DNA of 64,000 nt from Sphingomonas sanxanigenens DSM 19645 = NX02 (GTDB lineage: Bacteria; Pseudomonadota; Alphaproteobacteria; Sphingomonadales; Sphingomonadaceae), in assembly GCF_000512205.2 (NCBI RefSeq), contig NZ_CP006644.1, forward strand, positions 620,001-684,000. The letters are read 5' to 3'. Of the stretch, positions 23,673-32,040 are shown piece by piece. Below the pieces are notes generated by a model. That model was not told the DNA's origin. It did not search any database and was given only the letters and a program-made list of their open reading frames with translations. A program made the translations under genes and the position numbers. The first letter of the stretch is position 1, and each line of letters begins with the position of its first letter.

Positions 23673-26600
23673 ATGGCGTGGCGGCTCGGGCTCGATCTTG
23701 GCACCAATTCGCTTGGCTGGGCGGCGCTGTCGCTCGATGCGGCGGGGGCGCCGGATGCCATTCTGGCAGCCGGATCGCGCATCTTCGGTGATGGCCGCGA
23801 TCCGCAGTCGGGCACGTCGCTGGCGGTGGATCGCCGCGCGGCGCGGGCGGCGCGGCGGCGGCGGGACCGGTTCAAGCAAAGGCAGCGCGCGCTGCTGAAG
23901 CATCTCGAGGCGGACGGGCTGTTCCCCGCCGATCCCGAGGTGCAGCAGGCGCTGGCCGCGCTCGATCCCTATGCGTTGCGCGCGCGGGCGCTGGACGAGG
24001 CGCTGAGCCTGCATGAGATCGGCCGGGCGCTGTTCCACCTCAACCAGCGGCGGGGCTTCCAGTCCAACCGCAAGGCGGATCGCGGCAAGGATGAGGATGC
24101 GGGCAAGATCGCGATCGGCGTCGATCGGCTGAAGGATGCCATCGCGGCGGCGGGCGCGCGGACGTTCGGCGAATTCCTCCGCCAGCGCCGTGCGGGCGCC
24201 ACCGGCGAGAATCAGATACCCAGCGTGCGGACGCGGCTGCGCGCCGAGACGGGCGAGGGGGCGAAGGGCAGCGGCTATGATTTCTATCCCAGCCGCGCGC
24301 TGCTGAAAGACGAGTTCGACGCGATCTGGCATGCGCAGGCGGAGCATCATCCCAAGGTGCTGACCGACGAGGCCTATCACCGCCTCCACGAGATCGTCTT
24401 CCGCCAGCGCCCGTTGAGGGCGCCGAAGGTGGGCGCCTGCACCCTGGTGCCGGGCGAAGCGCGGCTGCCCAAGGCGCACCCGCTGTTCCAGCGCCGCCGG
24501 CTGCTTGAGGAACTGAACGCGCTGATGATCGTCCGCGCCGGCGCGGTCGCGGAACGGCTGACGCCGGAGCAGCGCGACCTGCTGCTGCTCAAGCTGAAGG
24601 ACAAGGGTAAGGTCACGTTCAAGAGCCTGCGCGAGAAGGTGCTGAAGCTGGACGGCGATGCGCGTTTTAACAAGGAAAGCGAGCACCGCACCGAGTTGAA
24701 GGGCGATGAGGTCGCCGCGGAAATGGGCGGCAAGACGCGCTTCGGCTCCTTGTGGCCGCACCTTTCCACGGAGCAGCAATGGACGGTGATCGAGCGGCAG
24801 CAGGCGCTGGAGAGCGATGCCGACGAGGCGGCGTTCCGCACCTGGCTGGTCGAGACGCACAAGCTGACAGCCGAGCAGGCGAGGGCGGTGGCGGGCGCGC
24901 GGCTGCCCGCTGGGCATGGCCGCTTCGGGCTCACCGCCACCGCGGCCCTGCTCGCCGCGTTGCGCGATGGCCGCACGCCCGAGGGGCGCGGCCCGAATGC
25001 GCCCGCGACCGAAGCGGGCCGGGTGGTGGTCTATAGCGAGGCGGCGGCGATCGCCGGCTATCATCACAGCGATCACCGCAGTGGCGAGGTCTTCACGGAC
25101 GCCAAGGGCCGCCCGGCCTTGCCCTATTATGGCGTGCCGCTGGATCGGCATATCGTGCCGGGCACCGCAGACCCCGACGAGCCGGATGAGGCGGCGCGCA
25201 TCGGCCGGCTGACCAACCCGACCGTGCATATCGCGCTCAACCAACTCCGTCGCGTCGTCAACCGGCTGATCCGCGTCTATGGCCCGCCCGCCGAGGTCGC
25301 GCTGGAACTGGCGCGCGAACTCAAGCTGTCCGAGGATGAGAAGAAGGAGCGCAACCGGGAGAACAGCCGCAACCGCCTCGATGCCGAGAAGCGGTCCTCC
25401 AAGCTCGCCGAACTCGGCCAGCGCGACAATGGCGGCAACCGCGCGCTGCTCAAGCTGTGGGAGGAACTGAACCCCGAGAATATCCTCGATCGGCGCTGCA
25501 TCTATTCGGGGCGGCAGATCTCGATCGGCATGATCTTCTCGGGCGCGGCGGAGGTGGACCATATCCTGCCTTTCGACGCCACGCTGGATGATTCCAACGC
25601 CAACAAGATCCTCTGCCTGCGCGAGGCCAATCGCGACAAGCGCAAGCGATCCCCGTTCGAGGCGTGGGGCGGCACCCCGCAATGGGAAGAGATCGCCGAG
25701 CGCGCTTCCCGCCTGCCGCGCAACAAGCGCTGGCGGTTCGAGCCCGACGCGATGGAGCGCTTCGCCGAGGAGGGCGGCTTCCTCGCCCGCCATCTCGTCG
25801 ACACGCAATATCTCGGCCGGATCGCTCATGACTATCTGCGCTGCCTCTATCCCGACAAGGGAGACGGCAGCAGCCATGTGTGGGTTTCGCCAGGCCGGCT
25901 GACCGAGATGGTGCGCCGCAAGCTGGGGCTGAACGGTCTGCTCGGCGACCATAATCTCGGCGCCGAACAGCCCAAGAACCGCAAGGATCATCGCCACCAC
26001 GCGATCGACGCGGTCGTCACTGCGATCCTCGATCGCTCGATGCTCCAGCGTATCCAGCGGGCTTCGGGCGAGGGGGCGAGCGATGCCGAGCTGCTGCGCA
26101 TCATCGTGCCCGAACCCTGGACGGGGTTTCGGGACGACCTGCAACGCGCGGTTGACCGCATCGTCGTGGCGCACCGTGCGGACCATGGCACGGTGGCCAA
26201 GGCCGCGACGCGGGGACGGGACCAGACCGCGGCCCGGCTGCACAACGATACTGCCTACGGCTTCACCGGCGAGGCGGATGCCAAGGGCACGCCGATTGTG
26301 GTCCATCGGGCGCCGCTGGGGGCGCTCAAAAAGCCCGAGCATATCGATCAGGTGCGCGATCCGCTGCTGCGCGCGGCATTGCACGATTTCACGGCGGGGC
26401 TGAGCGGCAAGCCTTTCGAGGATCGCATCGCCGCCTTCCCCCGGCTTGGGCCGCTCGACTATCGCGGCATCCGCCGGGTGCGCGTGGTGGAGCCGCTGCA
26501 GGTGATCCCGATCCGCGACGCCGCCGGCCGCGCCTACAAGGGCTATAAAGGCGATTCCAACTATCGCTACGATGTGTGGGAACTGCCCGACGGTAAATGG

Positions 26601-26984
26601 GAGCAGCGTGTGCTGCAAATGTACTACGCGCATCAGTCCGGCGAGCCACCGCGCCCGCATCCAGCGGCGCGCAAGGTTCTGAGCCTGCACCGGGACGATG
26701 TGCTCGCGATCGAGCGAGGGGAGGGGGGGCGAGAACTCGTCCGCGTCGTGAAATTCTCGACCAATGAGTTCACGCTAGCGCCGCTGAATGAGGGCGGGGC
26801 GCTGAAGTCGCGTCATGCGGACAAGGGAGATCCGTTCAGATATCTTTATCCCTCACCCTCGACTTTGAAAGCGTGGCGCGCACGGGAGGTGCGCGTGGAC
26901 GAACTCGGCCGGGTGCTCGATCCCGGCTTCCCCGCGCGCAAGCGGCGGCGGGTCACGCGGCCCGGCCGCGCGGACGCGGATTGA
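23673..26984 (+). CDS. cas9: CRISPR-associated endonuclease Cas9, type II-C
   Basis: A 1103-residue RNA-guided DNA nuclease. RuvC-I is GLDLGTNSLGWA (Asp8). An Arg-rich bridge helix (DRRAARAARRRRDRFKQRQR) follows at about 53-72. RuvC-II is VALELARE (Glu545), HNH is VDHILPF (His630) with a later NKILCLREANRDK, and RuvC-III is HHAIDAV (His776, Asp779). All catalytic residues are present. The length is that of compact II-C enzymes. The ATG at 23673 is preferred because GGGGGAGG lies six bases upstream; the ATG at 23667 directly abuts it. The C-terminal ~230 residues would form the PAM-interacting domain. Confidence 0.96.
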   Translation: MAWRLGLDLGTNSLGWAALSLDAAGAPDAILAAGSRIFGDGRDPQSGTSLAVDRRAARAARRRRDRFKQRQRALLKHLEADGLFPADPEVQQALAALDPYALRARALDEALSLHEIGRALFHLNQRRGFQSNRKADRGKDEDAGKIAIGVDRLKDAIAAAGARTFGEFLRQRRAGATGENQIPSVRTRLRAETGEGAKGSGYDFYPSRALLKDEFDAIWHAQAEHHPKVLTDEAYHRLHEIVFRQRPLRAPKVGACTLVPGEARLPKAHPLFQRRRLLEELNALMIVRAGAVAERLTPEQRDLLLLKLKDKGKVTFKSLREKVLKLDGDARFNKESEHRTELKGDEVAAEMGGKTRFGSLWPHLSTEQQWTVIERQQALESDADEAAFRTWLVETHKLTAEQARAVAGARLPAGHGRFGLTATAALLAALRDGRTPEGRGPNAPATEAGRVVVYSEAAAIAGYHHSDHRSGEVFTDAKGRPALPYYGVPLDRHIVPGTADPDEPDEAARIGRLTNPTVHIALNQLRRVVNRLIRVYGPPAEVALELARELKLSEDEKKERNRENSRNRLDAEKRSSKLAELGQRDNGGNRALLKLWEELNPENILDRRCIYSGRQISIGMIFSGAAEVDHILPFDATLDDSNANKILCLREANRDKRKRSPFEAWGGTPQWEEIAERASRLPRNKRWRFEPDAMERFAEEGGFLARHLVDTQYLGRIAHDYLRCLYPDKGDGSSHVWVSPGRLTEMVRRKLGLNGLLGDHNLGAEQPKNRKDHRHHAIDAVVTAILDRSMLQRIQRASGEGASDAELLRIIVPEPWTGFRDDLQRAVDRIVVAHRADHGTVAKAATRGRDQTAARLHNDTAYGFTGEADAKGTPIVVHRAPLGALKKPEHIDQVRDPLLRAALHDFTAGLSGKPFEDRIAAFPRLGPLDYRGIRRVRVVEPLQVIPIRDAAGRAYKGYKGDSNYRYDVWELPDGKWEQRVLQMYYAHQSGEPPRPHPAARKVLSLHRDDVLAIERGEGGRELVRVVKFSTNEFTLAPLNEGGALKSRHADKGDPFRYLYPSPSTLKAWRAREVRVDELGRVLDPGFPARKRRRVTRPGRADAD

Positions 26985-26996
26985 GACGCGGCGGCG

Positions 26997-27782
26997 ATGG
27001 AACGGATCGTCGACATCGCCACCGATGGCCGCCACCTCTCGGCGCATCGCGGCTTCCTGATCGTGGCGGAGGATCGCACCGAGGTGGGCCGCGTGCCGTT
27101 GGACGATATCGCCGCGGTGATCGTCCATGCGCACGGCGTCACCTGGTCGACCAATCTGATCGTCGCGCTGGCGGAGCGCGGCGCGGTGATGCTGCTATGC
27201 GGCAGCAACCACCACCCGGCCGCGATCTGCCTGCCGATCGACGGCCATCATGCGCAGAACGGCCGGATGCGCGCGCAGTGGGAGGCGAAGCGGCCGCTGG
27301 CGAAGCAACTCTGGCGTTCGGTGATCGTCGCCAAGATCCGCTGGCAGGGCGCAGTGCTGGAAGCCAACGGCCGCACCGCCGGCGCCTTCGATCTGCTCGC
27401 GCGCAAGGTGGGATCGGGTGATCCCGACAATGTCGAGGCGCAGGCGGCGCGGCGCTATTGGGGCCTGCTGATGGGCGATGATTTCCGGCGCGACCGGGAA
27501 GCGGGCGGAACCAATGCGCAGCTCAATTATGGCTATGCGGTGATGCGGGCGATGTGCGCCCGCGCGGTGGTGGCGGCCGGGCTGCATCCTTCGATCGGCA
27601 TCCACCACGCCAATCGCGGGAATGCCTTCGCGCTGGCGGACGACCTCATCGAACCGTTCCGGCCGCTGGTCGATGCGCTGACGGTGCGGCTGAACGCGGC
27701 GGGCATCGCCGAGGTGACGCCGGCGGCGAAGCGCGCCTTTGCGGGCCTGATCGCGCTCGATCTGCCGGGAGCGGGCGGGTGA
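26997..27782 (+). CDS. cas1: Cas1 integrase, main part (frame ends early)
   Basis: A 261-residue Cas1, the spacer-integration nuclease that works with Cas2. The metal ligands are visible: Glu147 in GDPDNVEAQAARRYW, and His204 and Asp216 in GIHHANRGNAFALADDL. It begins 12 bases after the cas9 stop. Type II-C Cas1 is normally near 300 residues and ends with a helix and an LxLP tail. That tail is encoded just downstream in another frame (27779-27922), so the gene is frameshifted or split at GGGCGGGTGA. The catalytic core is complete. Confidence 0.92.
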   Translation: MERIVDIATDGRHLSAHRGFLIVAEDRTEVGRVPLDDIAAVIVHAHGVTWSTNLIVALAERGAVMLLCGSNHHPAAICLPIDGHHAQNGRMRAQWEAKRPLAKQLWRSVIVAKIRWQGAVLEANGRTAGAFDLLARKVGSGDPDNVEAQAARRYWGLLMGDDFRRDREAGGTNAQLNYGYAVMRAMCARAVVAAGLHPSIGIHHANRGNAFALADDLIEPFRPLVDALTVRLNAAGIAEVTPAAKRAFAGLIALDLPGAGG

Positions 27783-27922
27783 CCACGACCGTTTCGATCG
27801 CCGCCACGCGTGCCGCGCAAACGCTCGCCAAATCCTTCCAGAGCGGCCGCGCCGCCGATCTCGTGCTGCCGCAACCACCCTCGGCGCTTGAACTCGCCGG
27901 GCTCGACGCACTGATGCGATGA
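27779..27922 (+). CDS. Detached C-terminal segment of Cas1
   Basis: A 47-residue frame starting GTG inside the cas1 stop (GTGA overlap) and ending in an ATGA overlap with cas2. It reads TTTVSIAATRAAQTLAKSF, then GRAADLVLP, the pattern of the final helix and LxLP tail of II-C Cas1. Joined to the upstream frame it gives about 308 residues, the expected length. It may be made by coupled re-initiation, by ribosomal slippage, or only appear separate because of a base error in the G-rich joint. Confidence 0.7.
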   Translation: MTTTVSIAATRAAQTLAKSFQSGRAADLVLPQPPSALELAGLDALMR

Positions 27923-28257
27923 GCGCTAGCCAATTGAGCGGATATCGGCTGATGTGGATCTTCGTGATGTTCGATCTGCCGGTGGGGACCAAGGCGCAGA
28001 TGCGCGCCGCCACCAAGTTTCGCGAATATCTGCTCGACGAGGGGTTCGAGAAAAGCCAGTTCTCGGTCTATGCCCGCTTCTGCAACGGCAAGGAGCAGTT
28101 CGAAGCCTATATGCGGCGGATCGAGGCGAACCTGCCCGACAAGGGCGACGTTCACATCCTGAGCTTCACGGACAAGCAATATGAGAATATCATACGCTAT
28201 GCCGGCCAGCGCCGCCGGCGGACGCGAAAAAATCCGGACCAGCTCGCGCTGTTCTGA
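27919..28257 (+). CDS. cas2: CRISPR-associated protein Cas2
   Basis: A 112-residue ferredoxin-fold protein that dimerises between Cas1 dimers in the integration complex. Beta-1 is LMWIFVMFDLPVGTK, with the conserved Asp, and KSQFSVYARFC and GDVHILSFTDKQYENI follow. The basic tail (GQRRRRTRKNP) is typical of type II Cas2. The ATG overlaps the stop of the Cas1 tail frame by four bases, so translation is coupled. Confidence 0.93.
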   Translation: MSASQLSGYRLMWIFVMFDLPVGTKAQMRAATKFREYLLDEGFEKSQFSVYARFCNGKEQFEAYMRRIEANLPDKGDVHILSFTDKQYENIIRYAGQRRRRTRKNPDQLALF

Positions 28258-28284
28258 GGAGATTCGAGGATGTTCCTGCTATGC

Positions 28285-28331
28285 CGACCGGCGATTATCT
28301 CTTGCGTTTGCAAAGGGATAATCGCCGGTCG
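28285..28331. promoter_or_regulatory. 47-bp palindrome between cas2 and the array (leader or terminator)
   Basis: Perfect 15-base arms, CGACCGGCGATTATC (28285-28299) and its complement GATAATCGCCGGTCG (28317-28331), surround a 17-base loop that itself contains TTGC-GTT-TGCAA. The right arm ends at the base before the first repeat. No U-tract follows on either strand. It may be the leader-side integration signal or a stop for antisense crRNA transcription. Confidence 0.7.
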
Positions 28332-29488
28332 ACCATAGCTGTTCAGAGATCGCGGTCCAGCGGCAACAGCGCGGCATCGCCACCGTCTATTTCGCCGACC
28401 ATAGCTGTTCAGAGATCGCGGTCCAGCGGCAACAGCGCGGCATCGCCACCGTCTATTTGGCCGACCATAGCTGTTCAGAGATCGCGGTCCAGCGGCAACA
28501 GCGCGGCATCGCCACCGTCTATTTGGCCGACCATAGCTGTTCAGAGATCGCGGTCCAGCGGCAACAGCGCGGCATCGCCACCGTCTATTTCGCCGACCAT
28601 AGCTGTTCAGAGATCGCGGTCCAGCGGCAACTGCTCGCTTGCGTTGGCGTTATCACCTTTACCATAGCTGTTCAGAGATCGCGGTCCAGCGGCAACAGGT
28701 GGGTGAGGCGATCATCAAGAAGCGCGACCATAGCTGTTCAGAGATCGCGGTCCAGCGGCAACAAGACGAACCCGTGAGCATCATGGTCCTCCACCATAGC
28801 TGTTCAGAGATCGCGGTCCAGCGGCAACATGTGGCATAAGGTGCGGGCTGCGGGACGGACCATAGCTGTTCAGAGATCGCGGTCCAGCGGCAACACAGCA
28901 CGAACCACAGTCTTTGCCACCCGCACCATAGCTGTTCAGAGATCGCGGTCCAGCGGCAACCCGGAAGCCTGCGGAGCGCCGCGCTTCGGCACCATAGCTG
29001 TTCAGAGATCGCGGTCCAGCGGCAACATTCGGCACCGAGGCTGATCTTGTCGTCCAACCATAGCTGTTCAGAGATCGCGGTCCAGCGGCAACCGGTGACG
29101 AGGGCGAGTGGGATGGCGTCAAGACCATAGCTGTTCAGAGATCGCGGTCCAGCGGCAACTTCGATAGCTGCGCGCATTACGACGCCAAGACCATAGCTGT
29201 TCAGAGATCGCGGTCCAGCGGCAACGCAGTTCGCTCTCACTGGTCATGGGTGGTGTACCATAGCTGTTCAGAGATCGCGGTCCAGCGGCAACGTCACCGC
29301 GGCACAGGCGTTGCGCAGCCCAACCATAGCTGTTCAGAGATCGCGGTCCAGCGGCAACGATCCTCGAGCCGAGCATCGCCCAGGCAGAACCATAGCTGTT
29401 CAGAGATCGCGGTCCAGCGGCAACTCCCGCTCATGCAGCAGGACACCTCGCAGACCATAGCTGTTCAGAGATCGCGGTCCAGCGCAAC
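28332..29488 (-). CRISPR. CRISPR array, 18 repeats and 17 spacers
   Basis: The repeats are 36 bp (plus strand begins ACCATAGCTGTTCAGAG and ends CCAGCGGCAAC), with spacers of 29-31 bp. Repeats 1-17 look identical; the last (29454-29488) lacks one G and is degenerate. Repeat starts are 28332, 28398, 28464, 28530, 28596, 28661, 28727, 28793, 28859, 28925, 28991, 29057, 29124, 29190, 29257, 29323, 29389 and 29454. Pairing with the tracrRNA shows the guide RNA is the minus strand, where each repeat ends in TATGGT, a possible -10 box as in other II-C arrays. Spacers 1-4 are one sequence in two variants (28368-28595). Confidence 0.97.
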
Positions 29489-29603
29489 GAGATGATCCTC
29501 GTCACGACAATGCGGCGCGCCCATCCGCGCGGACCATGGGTTCGGTCGGCTTTCGCCATCGCCGCCACCCCCGCGAAACCCCCACCTACCCAAGCCCGTC
29601 GAA

Positions 29604-30305
29604 ATGTCCGATCATGTTCTTATGATAGAGGGGGAAATCGAGAAGGCTGCGGCCGCCTTCGGCTGTTCGCTGGAAACCGCGCGGGCGGTGATGGTGCAGG
29701 CGCGGTGTCAGGCGCATGCGGCGCGGACCATATTGGTGCGGCAGGGGGAGCGGGCGGAGGAGGTGATCCTCATGCTGTTCGGGCGCGCGCGCGCGGTGAT
29801 GGTGACGATGGACGGGCGCTCGTTCCGGCTGGGCGACTACAAGGCCGGCGACCTGTTCGGCGCGGTCGAGCGCGGGGCGAGCCAGCGCGCCGACGTGACC
29901 GCGACCGAAGCGACCGAGACCGCGCGGTTCCACGCGCCGGTCTTCTTCGAACTGGCGGAGCGGCACAATTGCGTGGCGCTCACCCTCTCGCGCTCGCTGC
30001 TGCGGCAGATCGCGCATCTGTCGGACCTGCTCGGCGCGCGGGTCAGCCTGTCGGCGGCGGGGCGGGTCTATGCGGAGCTCGCGCGGCTGGCGGATGCGGG
30101 CGGGGCCGCCGCCGGGATCGGGGCGGGCGGCGTACAGCGCGTCAGCCCGCTGCCGTCGGTCACCGAACTCGCATCGCGCGCGCAGACCACGCGCGAGACC
30201 GCCTCGCGGGCGCTGAGCGCGCTGGAGCGGCGCCAGATCGTCACCCGGCGCGGCACCGCGCTGGATATCGTCTCGCGGCGGCGGCTGGACGAGCTGATCG
30301 TGTGA
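29604..30305 (+). CDS. Crp/Fnr-family transcriptional regulator
   Basis: A 233-residue regulator with a cyclic-nucleotide-binding-like N-domain. The phosphate-cassette-like segment GDLFGAVERGASQRADVTA (82-100) keeps an Arg at 95. A long dimer helix follows (about 125-150), then a C-terminal winged helix with VTELASRAQTTRETASRAL. The recognition helix carries R197-E198-T-A-S-R202, the same R-E-x-x-x-R that E. coli CRP uses to read GTGA. It converges on the TIR operon (28 bases between stops). A GTGA-N6-TCAC palindrome stands at that operon's far end. Confidence 0.85.
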   Translation: MSDHVLMIEGEIEKAAAAFGCSLETARAVMVQARCQAHAARTILVRQGERAEEVILMLFGRARAVMVTMDGRSFRLGDYKAGDLFGAVERGASQRADVTATEATETARFHAPVFFELAERHNCVALTLSRSLLRQIAHLSDLLGARVSLSAAGRVYAELARLADAGGAAAGIGAGGVQRVSPLPSVTELASRAQTTRETASRALSALERRQIVTRRGTALDIVSRRRLDELIV

Positions 30306-30333
30306 GCTGATCGTGTGACTGGCGCCCGTGGCG

Positions 30334-31977
30334 TCAGGCGCCCGGCGCCATCACGCTGTACAGCTCCATATCCTCGCGATCGGCGCTGCCGGGAAGTTCG
30401 CCGATGAATTCCATCCGCGCGCCCTCGCTGCCCACGCCGCGGGCGGCGGCGGCGAAGGTACCGCTGGCGAGGAGGGTGTCGGGGCCGGCGAGCTCGGCGA
30501 TGCGTTCGGCGAACTCGAAGGCGGGGCCGGCGAGGATCGTGTCCGTGCCCGGCGTGGCGCCGATGCCCGTGCTACCGATCCCCGTGCCCCCGATTTCGGT
30601 CACGATGCCGATGTGCAGCCCCAGCCGCACCGGCCCGGGCGCGGCGGCGCGCAGCGCGAGGCCGGTGCGCAGCGCCTCGGCGGGATCGCGCCAGGCGAGC
30701 AGCAGCCGGCTCGACGACCAGCGCGGCGGTGCCGCCGGCGGCGCGGCGGCAAGCAGGGGGGCGGCCGCCGCCAGCAGCGCGTCCGCGCCGGCCAGCGCGG
30801 CGAGGCGCGGCGCATCCTGCGCGCCAGGCACCACCGCGAGGATCGCGACGAGGTGGAGGCGGTCGGCGGGCGGTGCCACCGGGCTGTCGGTGCGCGCGCT
30901 GGCGATGATGTGCTGGCGGCGGCCGGCACGGCGCCACAGCCCGGCGCTGCGCGCGCTCTGGCCGGGCGACGGCGGCTGGCCCGGCGGGCAGGCGACGGGG
31001 CCGATCACCAGCTGCACCGCCTCCGACTGGAGCGCCGCCGCGTTCATCACCGCGCGGCCGGTGGCGACGAGGTCGGTCAGCCCCACCAGCAGCGCGAAGC
31101 CGCCGTCGCCGGCATCCTTCGCCTCGTCGACGATGATGGTCTGGGCCGCCGCGTCCAGCGCGCGGTCGAAGCGGCGCACCCACTGTTCGCCATGCGGGCG
31201 CACCGATCGCTCGACGAAACCGGCGACGTCGAGCGGCAATATCAGGTTGAGTTCGGCGCCGCGCGCCAGCAGCCGTTCGGCGACGATGATGTCCGCCCCC
31301 GCCGCAAGCGCGCCATAGCCGAAGCCGATGCCCTCCGCCGCGAGGATGCGGTCGATCCGCGGCACGATCTCGGCCTCGGGCAGGCTCAGCGCGAGGTGGC
31401 CGGTATAATGGAGGCTGCGCGGCGGGCGCAGCGGATCGAGCCAGCCGGCGTCGCCGCCGCGTTCGCGCAATATCGCGGCGAACTGGCGCAATGTGGAGGC
31501 ATGATCCTCCCACGCTTGCGGCGCCGCGGCGATCGCGCGGGTCAGCGCCGCCTTCGCGCCGGCCTCGTCGCCCTTCAGCAGCAGCGCTTCCGCCTCGGTG
31601 GCGGTGAGCCAATAGGGCGTCTCGTCGGGCACCCCCTGCGCGATCAGGCTCAGCGCCTCGTCCGCGCGGCTCACCGATTCCGCGCGGTCGCCGGCGATCA
31701 GCGCGAGGGTCGCGGCGTTGATCAGCGGGTAGGGGGCGGGCTGGCGCGCGGCGGATGCGGCATAGGCATCCCCCGCGCGCCGCGCCTTTTCCCGCCGCGC
31801 GGCGCCGCCTGCCAGCAGCGCCTCGTCCTTCAGCAGCCGCCCCTTGAGGTTGAGGATGGCCGGGTCGTCGTCGATCCCGTCGAACCCCGCCGCGCGGAAC
31901 ATCTGCCAGGCATGGTCGAGCGCGCCGCTACGCGCCGTTGCGATGATGCGGAAGATGGCGGGGCTGGACGCGGTCAT
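30334..31977 (-). CDS. TPR-like / SLOG-like / degenerate cyclase-homology protein
   Basis: A 547-residue cytosolic protein, third gene of the TIR operon. Residues 1-170 are TPR-like helices (ILNLKGRLLKDEALL, LINAATLALIAGD), as in TRAFs-binding/DUF4071 proteins. Residues 188-285 look like a SLOG-type Rossmann nucleotide-binding unit (GYGALAAGADIIVAERLL, then LNLILPLDVAGFVERS). Residues 395-540 resemble a class III cyclase domain (VRLGLHIGIV, then FEFAERIAELAGPDTLLAS). The usual metal-binding Asp positions are not seen (AILAVV in place of a FxDV-type strand), so it may bind a nucleotide without making one. Domain calls rest on pattern only. Confidence 0.6.
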   Translation of the reverse strand: MTASSPAIFRIIATARSGALDHAWQMFRAAGFDGIDDDPAILNLKGRLLKDEALLAGGAARREKARRAGDAYAASAARQPAPYPLINAATLALIAGDRAESVSRADEALSLIAQGVPDETPYWLTATEAEALLLKGDEAGAKAALTRAIAAAPQAWEDHASTLRQFAAILRERGGDAGWLDPLRPPRSLHYTGHLALSLPEAEIVPRIDRILAAEGIGFGYGALAAGADIIVAERLLARGAELNLILPLDVAGFVERSVRPHGEQWVRRFDRALDAAAQTIIVDEAKDAGDGGFALLVGLTDLVATGRAVMNAAALQSEAVQLVIGPVACPPGQPPSPGQSARSAGLWRRAGRRQHIIASARTDSPVAPPADRLHLVAILAVVPGAQDAPRLAALAGADALLAAAAPLLAAAPPAAPPRWSSSRLLLAWRDPAEALRTGLALRAAAPGPVRLGLHIGIVTEIGGTGIGSTGIGATPGTDTILAGPAFEFAERIAELAGPDTLLASGTFAAAARGVGSEGARMEFIGELPGSADREDMELYSVMAPGA

Positions 31978-32040
31978 GCTCTATCCTCGCAGCGAGAGGT
32001 GCGGCTTCTGGCGGACGCGGACGCGGACGGGGCGCGGCGA

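Noticed and set aside
23595-26690. A 1031-codon open frame antisense to cas9
   Set aside because: Cas9 catalytic motifs on the plus strand fix the real gene; the antisense frame has no recognisable domain.
28281-29495. Several open frames across the array with a repeated peptide such as IAVQRSRSSGN
   Set aside because: The peptide is just the translated CRISPR repeat; frames open because repeat and spacer lengths sum to multiples of three.
30334-31977. An active adenylate/guanylate cyclase feeding the Crp-like regulator
   Set aside because: The metal-binding Asp residues of class III cyclases are not visible, so cyclic nucleotide synthesis cannot be claimed.
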